Part shown: positions 1 through 6,553 of the stretch, piece after piece
Layout of the letters: each line of letters opens with the position of its first letter
Position numbering within the stretch: position 1 is the first letter of the stretch
Source: JBKPNZ01 sp046732895
GTDB lineage: Bacteria; Actinomycetota; Thermoleophilia; Solirubrobacterales; 70-9
NCBI GenBank assembly: GCA_046732895.1
Contig: JBKPNZ010000064.1
Location: forward strand, 1-11,604
DNA length: 11,604 bases
Direction: 5' to 3'
Made by a program: the position numbers and the translations under genes
The notes under the pieces: generated by a model
Told to the model about the DNA's origin: nothing
Database searches by the model: none
What the model saw: only the letters and a program-made list of their open reading frames with translations

Positions 1-395
<395 letters not shown>

Positions 396-630
396 AGTGA
401 CTTGAGGGTTTCAATCCGGCTGCGGTGTCACCGCGGGGCGCTGGCTGGCACCCTGAGCGTGAGCTCTGCCGGTTCCTCTGTCTCAGAGAGTTGTCGTGTC
501 TCATTTGGCCGTCGAGTACACGTATCGACGACCGACATGACAGGGTTCTTAGCCCGCCGCCTCGCATGGCCAGGCGGCAGGTCGGACCTGTCGCGGCCAC
601 GGACCCAAGGTCCATGGCTCGCGCGCTGCT

Positions 631-645
631 CAGTTTTCAAAGACC
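631..645 (-). promoter_or_regulatory. boxA antitermination element
   Basis: Read on the minus strand this is GGTCTTTGAAAACTG, close to the bacterial rRNA boxA pattern (TGYTCTTTNA and its actinobacterial relatives). boxA is the RNA site bound by NusB and S10 (NusE), which lets RNA polymerase pass Rho-dependent termination in untranslated rRNA. It lies about 235 nt before mature 16S and directly after the boxB-like hairpin. Confidence 0.7.
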
Positions 646-649
646 GCTT

Positions 650-683
650 CGCGCGTGCCGGAGGGACTCCCCGCCCACGCGCG
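650..683 (-). promoter_or_regulatory. boxB-like hairpin in the rRNA leader
   Basis: CGCGCGTG (683-676) can pair perfectly with CACGCGCG (657-650) as an 8-bp stem. Inside it, GGAG (670-667 in RNA sense) pairs with CTCC (663-660) as a 4-bp inner stem with a 3-nt loop. The hairpin ends five bases before the boxA-like element. A hairpin just upstream of boxA is the classical boxB-boxA order of rRNA antitermination leaders. Confidence 0.55.
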
Positions 684-707
684 ATCCGCCTCGAAGGCGA
701 CCACCAA

Positions 708-713
708 GTATAG
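708..713 (-). promoter_or_regulatory. Candidate rRNA promoter -10 box (TATACT)
   Basis: TATACT on the minus strand matches the actinobacterial TANNNT -10 pattern. It would start transcription near 701, about 305 nt before mature 16S. No good TTGACA-like -35 box sits 16-18 nt upstream (the sequence there is GCCGGC), so the call rests on the -10 box and on position. Confidence 0.45.
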
Positions 714-761
714 CCCCGAAAACGGGACCGCCGGCTTGGCGGCGGCCTGGTGGGACGCGGG

Positions 762-767
762 AGTGTA
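762..767 (-). promoter_or_regulatory. Second candidate rRNA promoter -10 box (TACACT)
   Basis: TACACT on the minus strand lies 54 nt upstream of the TATACT box and only about 20 nt after the tyrS stop codon. Tandem promoters are common in front of rRNA operons. The corresponding -35 position (CTAGGC, over the tyrS stop) is poor, so this is weaker than the downstream candidate. Confidence 0.25.
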
Positions 768-786
768 GCGCGCCTCGGCAGGCTGC

Positions 787-1974
787 CTAGGCGCTCGGGC
801 CCGGAACCAGCTTCACGAACCGCCGCTTGCCCACCTGAAGCACCTTCCCGGCCAGCTCCGCAGTCGGCAGATCGAAGCGATCGCCGCTCAGCGCCTCGCC
901 GTCCAGCTTCACCCCACCCTGCTCGATCAGGCGTCGCGACTCACTGCGGCTGAGCCCGAAGTGGTCGGCGATCAGCGCCGGCAGATGCACCTCGCCGTCG
1001 GCCAGCACCGCCTCATCGATCTCGTCTGGGACCTCATGCCGCACGTGCACCTGGTCGAAGCGCGCCTCGGCCTCCGCTCCGGCACCGTCGCCATGGAACC
1101 GGTCCACCAGCCGCCGCCCAAGCTCCCGCTTCGCCTCCGCCGGGTGGCGCTCGGGGTCGAGCTGCTCCCCGAGAAGGAGCACGTAGTACTGGCCCATGAC
1201 GTCGTCGGGAATGCTCATCAACTTGCCGAACATCTCGCCGGGCTCATCGGTCACCCCCACGTAGTTGCCGAGCGACTTGCTCATGCGCCGCACCCCGTCG
1301 GTACCGGGGAGGATCGGAACCGTGAGGATGGATTGCGGGGGCTTCCCGAACGCCTCCTGCACATCCCGCCCGAACAGAAGATTGAACTTCTGCTCCGTGC
1401 CACCGAGCTCGACGTCGGCGTCGATCGCGACCGAGTCATAGCCCTGGAGCACGGGGTAGAGCAACTCCAGCACGGAAATCGGCTCGGCCTTCTCCATCCT
1501 CCTGGCAAAGTCATCGCGCTCCAGCAGCCGGGCCACTGTGAAGCGGCGGGCCAGCGCGAACAGCTCCTCGGCCGGCATCGCCAGCCACTCGCCGTTGTGG
1601 CGGACCTCCGTGCGTGCGGGGTCGAGCACCTTGAACGCCTGCTCCTGGAACGTACGAGCGTTGGCGTCGATCTGCTCAGCGCTCAGAACCGGACGTTCCG
1701 CGGAACGGCCGCTGGGGTCACCGACCCTCGCGGTGAAATCACCGATGATCAGCACGACCGTGTGCCCAGCGTCCTGGAATGCCCGTAGCTTGTTGAGGAC
1801 AACGACGTGACCGAGGTGAATGTCAGGCGCCGTCGGATCGATACCAAGCTTCACCCGCAGCGGCCGCGCGCCGGCGAGCTGCTCCGCCAGGCGTCCCTCG
1901 GGCAGCGCATCGATCGTGCCCTCGAGGATTTTCGCGAGGGCGTCGCCCCCTCCATTCGCCTGCGGATCGCTCAC
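787..1974 (-). CDS. tyrS: Tyrosyl-tRNA synthetase (TyrZ-like, RMSKS type)
   Basis: Charges tRNA-Tyr with tyrosine in the cytoplasm. With the GTG start at 1974 the protein is 395 aa, normal for this family. The class I signatures are intact: HIGH as HLGH (residues 53-56, in PDIHLGH) and KMSKS as RMSKS (230-234, in RRMSKSLGN). An S4 RNA-binding domain fills the C-terminus (about 331-390). An intact KMSKS-type motif rather than KFGKT, and the block VKLGIDPTAPDIHLGH, place it in the TyrZ-like bacterial branch. The open frame extends to 2112, but the extra 46 residues look non-native and family members begin near VSDPQANGG. No Shine-Dalgarno precedes the GTG, but a TAGCAT -10 box ends 7 nt before it, suggesting a leaderless mRNA. 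The 16S gene follows on the same strand. Confidence 0.96.
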   Translation of the reverse strand: MSDPQANGGGDALAKILEGTIDALPEGRLAEQLAGARPLRVKLGIDPTAPDIHLGHVVVLNKLRAFQDAGHTVVLIIGDFTARVGDPSGRSAERPVLSAEQIDANARTFQEQAFKVLDPARTEVRHNGEWLAMPAEELFALARRFTVARLLERDDFARRMEKAEPISVLELLYPVLQGYDSVAIDADVELGGTEQKFNLLFGRDVQEAFGKPPQSILTVPILPGTDGVRRMSKSLGNYVGVTDEPGEMFGKLMSIPDDVMGQYYVLLLGEQLDPERHPAEAKRELGRRLVDRFHGDGAGAEAEARFDQVHVRHEVPDEIDEAVLADGEVHLPALIADHFGLSRSESRRLIEQGGVKLDGEALSGDRFDLPTAELAGKVLQVGKRRFVKLVPGPSA

Positions 1975-1981
1975 GTGGCCA

Positions 1982-1987
1982 ATGCTA
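1982..1987 (-). promoter_or_regulatory. tyrS promoter -10 box (TAGCAT), leaderless configuration
   Basis: TAGCAT fits the TANNNT -10 pattern and ends 7 nt before the tyrS GTG, so the predicted transcription start falls on or one base before the start codon. The absence of any purine-rich ribosome binding site before the GTG agrees with leaderless translation, which is frequent in actinobacteria. No clear -35 box is seen. Confidence 0.55.
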
Positions 1988-1991
1988 GACT
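1986..1991 (+). promoter_or_regulatory. Candidate promoter -10 box for the PBP gene (TGC-TAGACT)
   Basis: TAGACT on the plus strand, preceded by TGC, is an extended -10 pattern. It overlaps the minus-strand tyrS -10 by two bases. If used, it would give the PBP gene a leader of roughly 145 nt. No convincing -35 is present, and a promoter nearer to 2144 cannot be excluded. Confidence 0.3.
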
Positions 1992-2143
1992 GGCGCCTCG
2001 GCTCGGCGAGGTGCGCGACCCGCTCTTCCTGGAACTTCCGCCCAACGGCGCAATGCTCTGCGCGCCGGCCGCTACTCGCCGGGTCGACCGGATGTTCGGA
2101 CTCCTGAAGCACAGATCAGGCATCACCCGCATGCCACCGCCCG

Positions 2144-4573
2144 ATGGCGCGTAGACCGAGGCTGCCCAGCTGGCCACGCCGTGACCGCACCACCGGCGAC
2201 GGCGCCGCCAATGGCAACGGCCGGCGCGAGAACCGCTGGCAGCATCGTGAGCGCACGCGAGAGGCCCGGCTGACGCTGGCCGAGCGCCCCTCCGAATTCG
2301 ACGAGCCCACACGCGGCGACGGCCAATCGGGCAACGGCCGTCCGGGCCGGAACGGAAGCGGCAACGGCTCGGCCGGCCGCGGGAAGCTGAAGAAGCTCCG
2401 CATCGCGCTCGTGCTCCTCGGCCTCGCGATCCTCGCGTTCGTCTCCTGGGTGTTCGGGGTGATGACGGCCGTCTCGGCCGACCTCCCACAGCTCGAAGCG
2501 CGTGCGCAGTACGAGACGGCACAGAACTCAGTCGTCTACGACAGAACCGGTCAGCAGGAGATCGCAACCCTCACGAACAACGAGGGCCGCATCCTCGTCC
2601 CCTCCGAGGACATCGCGCCGATCATGAAGGAGGCGGTCGTCGCGATCGAGGACCAACGCTTCTATGAGCACCGCGGCGTCGACTTCCAGGGGATCGGGCG
2701 CGCCATCTGGGCCGACCTCACGTCGGGCTCCGCTGCACAGGGCGCCTCGACCATCACCCAGCAGTTCGTGAAGAACGCCCTCGCCGCCGAGAACGACCGA
2801 ACCGTCTTCCAGAAGCTGCGCGAGGCGGCACTCGCCTACCAGCTCGAACGCCACTGGGACAAGGACAAGATCCTCACGGAGTACCTGAACTCCATCTACT
2901 TCGGCGAGGGTGCCTACGGAATCGAGGCCGCTGCCCACACCTACTTCGGCTGGAACCACCCCGGGTGCGGGACTCCTGAGGACCGCTGTGCCTCCGAGCT
3001 TCTGCCCTGGGAGGGGGCGATGCTGGCCGGAATGATCTCTTCACCCAGCGGCTACTCCCCCCGTGCCAACCCGGACGCCGCCACCGCCCGGCGCAACCTG
3101 ACCCTCCAGAACATGGCACAGCTGGGCTATATCACCGAGGCCGAGGAGCAGCAGTACGAGCAGGAGGACATCCCACACCCGAACCAGATCCAGACCCCCA
3201 AGGAGGACTCGCAGGCCCCCTACTTCACGTCGTGGCTCCGTCAGCAGCTCGTCGACAAGTACGGCGCCGGCGAGGCGTTCGGCGGCGGGCTGAAGGTCAC
3301 CTCAACCCTCGACCTGGACCTCCAGAACCAGGCGCAGAGCATCGTCGACGACCGCGTCACCCCGCTCGGTCTCAACTCGGCGGCCGTCGTACTCGACAAC
3401 GACACGGGCGAGGTGCTGGCGATGGTCGGAGGCCAGGACTACCAGGAGGCCCCCTTCAACCTCGCCACCCAGGGGCACCGCCAACCCGGCTCGTCATTCA
3501 AGCCCTTCACCCTCCTCACCGCGCTCTCACAGGGGCATTCGCCGGACGAGGTGTTCAGCTCGCAACAGAAGACCTTCCCGTTCACGATCAAGGTGGCGGG
3601 CAAGCACGGCAAGGACAAGGAGGTCCACGACCTCTTCCGCGTCAACAATTACGAGGACACCTATCTCGGCTCCGCCAGCATCGCGACCGGAACGACGTAC
3701 TCGGACAACTCCGTGTACGCGGAGCTCGGCCTGAAGGTGGGCGTGGCGAACGTCGCGCAGACGGCGGCGAACATGGGCATCGAGACCGACCTCTCCACCC
3801 AGAACGAGTACCGAATCGACGGCGGCATCGGGGACGGCAAGTTCCACCCCTACAACCCCGCGCTCATCCTCGGCGGGCTCGAGTCCGGCGTCACCCCCCT
3901 CGAGATGGCCCACGCCTACGAGACGCTCGCCACCGACGGCACCCGCGTCAGCGGGACCCTGGCCGCGTCACCGGACGGGCCCGTCGCAATCAGGGAAGTC
4001 GATGACTCGGACGACGATCCCGTCGAGACCAACGACGGCGACAACGGAGTGAACAAGGCCGACAACACACCAGGGGTGATCGACCCCGATATAGCCGAGT
4101 CCGCGAAGACCATCCTGCGGACGGTCGTCGACTCGGGCACCGGCCAGAATGCCCAGAACGGCGACGACATCTGGGGGAAGACCGGCACGACGGACGACAA
4201 CGGCGACGCGTGGTTCGTCGGGTCCACGAAGGACGTGACCATCTCCGTCTGGGTGGGCCACGCCGACTCCGTGAAGCCGATGACCACCGAGTACAACGGC
4301 GGTCCCGTCGACGGCGGGACGATCCCAGCCGAGCTCTTCAGCGAGATCCTGACCGCCTACGACTCGCTGCAGAAGACTCACCACACGAACACCACCGAGA
4401 CCACCTCGACTCCGACCTACACCGCGCCCCCGGCGACTACGACCCCCACCACCACTACGCCCGCAACGACCACCCCGCCCGCCACCGACGACACCGCGCC
4501 ACCGGCCGACACCGGCACTGGTGGCGGTGACACCGGAGGCGACACCGGCGGCGAGACCGGCGCGGTCGGCTAG
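2144..4573 (+). CDS. Class A penicillin-binding protein (transglycosylase/transpeptidase)
   Basis: Bifunctional peptidoglycan synthase, 809 aa, membrane-anchored and acting outside the membrane. Residues 1-84 are a basic, Gly/Asn-rich cytoplasmic tail; 85-108 form one membrane segment. The GT51 domain follows (about 135-330) with AIEDQRFYEHRGVD (catalytic Glu169), GASTITQQFVKN (200-211), KILTEYLNSIYFGEGAYG and MISSPSGYSPRANP. The transpeptidase domain has SxxK as SSFK (catalytic Ser450, Lys453), SDN (520-522) and KTG (679-681), all intact. An acidic Asp/Asn-rich insert (about 618-641) precedes the KTG segment. The last 65 residues are a Thr/Pro then Gly/Asp/Thr low-complexity tail, probably exported. 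Two cysteines (275, 282) sit in a short GT-domain insert. ATG 2144 is the first start after an in-frame stop and lacks a clear Shine-Dalgarno. The gene is divergent from tyrS and convergent with mpg. Which PonA/Pbp paralogue it is cannot be told. Confidence 0.96.
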   Translation: MARRPRLPSWPRRDRTTGDGAANGNGRRENRWQHRERTREARLTLAERPSEFDEPTRGDGQSGNGRPGRNGSGNGSAGRGKLKKLRIALVLLGLAILAFVSWVFGVMTAVSADLPQLEARAQYETAQNSVVYDRTGQQEIATLTNNEGRILVPSEDIAPIMKEAVVAIEDQRFYEHRGVDFQGIGRAIWADLTSGSAAQGASTITQQFVKNALAAENDRTVFQKLREAALAYQLERHWDKDKILTEYLNSIYFGEGAYGIEAAAHTYFGWNHPGCGTPEDRCASELLPWEGAMLAGMISSPSGYSPRANPDAATARRNLTLQNMAQLGYITEAEEQQYEQEDIPHPNQIQTPKEDSQAPYFTSWLRQQLVDKYGAGEAFGGGLKVTSTLDLDLQNQAQSIVDDRVTPLGLNSAAVVLDNDTGEVLAMVGGQDYQEAPFNLATQGHRQPGSSFKPFTLLTALSQGHSPDEVFSSQQKTFPFTIKVAGKHGKDKEVHDLFRVNNYEDTYLGSASIATGTTYSDNSVYAELGLKVGVANVAQTAANMGIETDLSTQNEYRIDGGIGDGKFHPYNPALILGGLESGVTPLEMAHAYETLATDGTRVSGTLAASPDGPVAIREVDDSDDDPVETNDGDNGVNKADNTPGVIDPDIAESAKTILRTVVDSGTGQNAQNGDDIWGKTGTTDDNGDAWFVGSTKDVTISVWVGHADSVKPMTTEYNGGPVDGGTIPAELFSEILTAYDSLQKTHHTNTTETTSTPTYTAPPATTTPTTTTPATTTPPATDDTAPPADTGTGGGDTGGDTGGETGAVG

Positions 4574-4582
4574 CGCGACTGA

Positions 4583-4605
4583 TCCCGCGACGCCCTCAGG
4601 CGGGA
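4583..4605. terminator. Weak hairpin between convergent PBP and mpg genes
   Basis: TCCCGC (4583-4588) pairs with GCGGGA (4600-4605) around an 11-nt loop, in the 22-nt gap between the PBP stop and the mpg stop and reaching into the mpg 3' end. The position suits a shared terminator, but neither strand has a T-run, so intrinsic termination is doubtful. Confidence 0.25.
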
Positions 4606-5177
4606 ACCGGCACCGGCCGCGACAGATAGGCGCTGGCGGCCGCGCAGAAGCGCCAGGGCAGCTCCGTCGCCTTGGTGATCCCCACACGCGGCGCCGTCAT
4701 CACCTCGACGTCGCGCCACTCCTCGGAGCGACCCCGGAGCTCGAACGGCGGCTCAGTGACCGGCGCGCCGTTCCATTCCAGGTCGATGCCGAGAGCCTCG
4801 GTGAGCTTGCCGGGCCCGGAGCACAGCTCACGCACCTCGTCGCGGCGCCGCCGGTGCCGCATCTCGTCGATGCCAAGGCGCGGCTCAAGGGCGCGAATCA
4901 GGACGGCGGCCGCATTCCCTTCGGGCTCGGCGACGAAATTGAGCAGGCTGTGGATCCCATACGAGAGGTAGACGTAGGCGCGGCCCGGCGGCCCGAACAG
5001 CGTTGAGGTCCGCGGAGTAAGCCCCACGTACGCGTGGCAGGCAGGGTCATCGCGCTCGTAGCTCTCGACCTCGACGATGACCCCGCCGATGCCGTGGAAG
5101 CGAAGCTCGCACCCGATCAGCTCACGTGCGACGTCGTGGACCGACCGCGCGAAGAAGTCCGTGGTCAGAGCCGTCAA
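4596..5177 (-). CDS. mpg: 3-methyladenine DNA glycosylase (MPG/AAG family)
   Basis: Base-excision repair enzyme that flips out and removes alkylated or deaminated purines such as 3-methyladenine and hypoxanthine. The TTG start at 5177 gives 193 aa, the usual bacterial length. Family hallmarks: DFFARSVHDVARELIGCEL at the N-terminus; VEVESY with the presumed catalytic Glu (residue 38) followed by the intercalating Tyr (40); DDPACHAYVG with the active-site His (48); TPRTSTLFGPPGRAYVYLSYG; LIRALEP; and LCSGPGKLTEALGI. The TTG lies in TTGA, shared with the argH stop (4-bp overlap), and GAGGG just upstream can act as ribosome binding site. The frame is open to 5282, but those 35 residues are read out of argH and are not family-like. 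It is the last gene of the minus-strand cluster and is probably translationally coupled to argH. Confidence 0.93.
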   Translation of the reverse strand: MTALTTDFFARSVHDVARELIGCELRFHGIGGVIVEVESYERDDPACHAYVGLTPRTSTLFGPPGRAYVYLSYGIHSLLNFVAEPEGNAAAVLIRALEPRLGIDEMRHRRRRDEVRELCSGPGKLTEALGIDLEWNGAPVTEPPFELRGRSEEWRDVEVMTAPRVGITKATELPWRFCAAASAYLSRPVPVPA

Positions 5178-6553
5178 GCGCCCTCGCTCCGCAGCGCGTC
5201 CAGCACCCGGTGCGCGGCGGCAAGCTGCTCGTCGATCCGCGCCGCCGCGGTGCCGCCATGCGAGACCTTCGAGTCGATCCACACGCCCTCCTCGAGAACG
5301 GAGTAGTACTCGTCGTCGAGAAGCTCGGAGTGCGCCGCCAGCTCGTCGGGCTTCAGGTCCGAGAGGGTGCGCCCCGATTCGAGCGCCGTCCGCACCAGAT
5401 CGCCGACCACCCCATGCGCCTCCCGGAACGGCATTCCCTTGCGCACGAGCAGGTCCGCAACGTCGGTCGCGGCCACCATTTCATCGGCGGCGGCAGCTGC
5501 CATCCGCTCCCGGTCGAAGCGAACTCCTGCGAGCATGCCGGTCGCCGCCTCGAGGCAGAGCTCGAGGGTGTCGACGGCATCGAAGAGGGCCTCCTTGTCC
5601 TCCTGCAGATCCTTCGAATAGGCCAGTGGCAGCGCATGCAGGACCCCAAGCAGCGTGCTTAGCGACCCCGTGACCCGCGGCGCCTTCGCCCGCAGCAGCT
5701 CCGCCGCGTCGGGGTTCTTCTTCTGGGGCATGATGCTCGAGCCCGACGAGTAGTCGTCGCCCGGCTCGCAGAAGCCGAACTCCTGGCTCGACCACAGCAC
5801 CAGCTCGGCGCCCAGGCGCGAGAGGTGCGTTGCGCACAGCGCGGCCGCGTACAGATAGTCGAGCGCGAAGTCGCGATTCGAGACGGAGTCGATCGAGTTC
5901 GGGGATGGCCGCGCGAAGCCGAGCTCCGCCGCCGTCCGCGCACGATCCAGCTCCCAGTTGAGCCCGGCGAGCGCACCCGAGCCCAGCGGCATGGCCATCG
6001 TCGACCCGGCGGCCGCCGCGAAGCGGATCTCGTCGCGCTCGAGCATCCAGAAGTAGGCGAGCAGGTGGTGCGCCAGATACACCGGCTGCGCGCGCTGGAG
6101 GTGCGTGTAACCGGGCATCGGCCAGTCCCGATGCTCCTCGGCGGCCTCGAGCAGGCGTGCCATCAGCGCGGCGATCAGCTCCCGTGCCCGGGTCGCTCTG
6201 GCCCTGACGTACAGAGCGAGGTCGGTCGCCACCTGGTCGTTGCGCGAGCGAGCGGTGTGCAGCTTGCCACCGACCGTGCCCACGATCTCGGTGAGACGCC
6301 GCTCGATCGCCATGTGGATGTCCTCGTCGGAGTCCTGGAAACCGAAGTCGCCGCTCTCGAGCTCGCGCGCCACCGCATCGAGACCCTCATCAAGGGTCTG
6401 AAGCTCAGCGTCGTCGAGCACGCCCGCCGCTCGCAGCGCCCGGACGTGCGCCTTCGAGCCGGCGATGTCCTCCGGCCAGAGGCGCCTGTCGAACCCAATC
6501 GACGCGTTCAGGCGCCGGAACAGCGGATCCCGCGGACCCGGCAGACGGGTCAC
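5174..6553 (-). CDS. argH: Argininosuccinate lyase
   Basis: Last step of arginine synthesis: argininosuccinate to arginine and fumarate, by a cytoplasmic homotetramer of the fumarase/aspartase superfamily. From GTG 6553 it is 459 aa, the normal length. Conserved regions: HTARSRNDQV (about 99-108), GYTHLQRAQP with the catalytic His (151), and the superfamily signature GSSIMPQKKNP (271-281), whose Ser-containing loop covers the active site. The N-terminus after this GTG (DPLFRRLNASIGFDRRLWPEDIAG) matches ArgH. The longer frame to 6730 only adds sequence read out of the preceding gene. The GTG sits in GTGA, shared with the stop of the upstream aminotransferase (4-bp overlap), with GGGGGA as likely ribosome binding site. 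No other arg gene is visible in the window, so argG and the rest must lie elsewhere. Confidence 0.97.
   Translation of the reverse strand: MTRLPGPRDPLFRRLNASIGFDRRLWPEDIAGSKAHVRALRAAGVLDDAELQTLDEGLDAVARELESGDFGFQDSDEDIHMAIERRLTEIVGTVGGKLHTARSRNDQVATDLALYVRARATRARELIAALMARLLEAAEEHRDWPMPGYTHLQRAQPVYLAHHLLAYFWMLERDEIRFAAAAGSTMAMPLGSGALAGLNWELDRARTAAELGFARPSPNSIDSVSNRDFALDYLYAAALCATHLSRLGAELVLWSSQEFGFCEPGDDYSSGSSIMPQKKNPDAAELLRAKAPRVTGSLSTLLGVLHALPLAYSKDLQEDKEALFDAVDTLELCLEAATGMLAGVRFDRERMAAAAADEMVAATDVADLLVRKGMPFREAHGVVGDLVRTALESGRTLSDLKPDELAAHSELLDDEYYSVLEEGVWIDSKVSHGGTAAARIDEQLAAAHRVLDALRSEGA

Larger units (their letters stand above)
396..786 (-). promoter_or_regulatory. rRNA operon promoter and pre-16S leader region
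   Basis: This 391-nt gap separates the tyrS stop from the 16S 5' end on the same strand. No credible protein gene is seen on either strand. Read towards the 16S gene it holds two -10-like hexamers, a GC-rich hairpin followed by a boxA-like element, and several short hairpins. One is CGTCGA pairing with TCGACG (510-515/525-530), and another is GGACC pairing with GGTCC (601-613). This is the normal content of an rRNA leader: promoter, antitermination signals, and the 5' half of the 16S processing stem, whose partner lies outside the window. The exact transcription start cannot be fixed from sequence alone. Confidence 0.8.

Noticed and set aside
961..1788. 275-aa plus-strand open frame across tyrS
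   Set aside because: Exact antisense of the well-supported tyrS gene; Arg/His/Leu-rich shadow translation with no recognisable domain.
1975..2112. 46-residue N-terminal extension of TyrS
   Set aside because: Not family-like, would cover the divergent promoter region, and the GTG at 1974 gives the normal TyrRS length.
2131..2154. Seven-codon frame overlapping the PBP start (ATG 2131 to TAG 2154)
   Set aside because: It could couple by reinitiation, but it is too short to judge and has no good ribosome binding site.
3232..4005. 257-aa plus-strand frame inside the PBP gene
   Set aside because: Alternate frame of a gene with intact catalytic motifs; Arg/Pro-rich shadow.
3968..4687. 239-aa minus-strand frame opposite the PBP 3' end
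   Set aside because: Gly/Arg/Val-rich shadow of the Thr/Pro and Gly repeat tail; no domain seen.
5178..5282. 35-residue upstream extension of MPG
   Set aside because: Reads through argH in another frame; the family N-terminus begins at the TTG near 5177.
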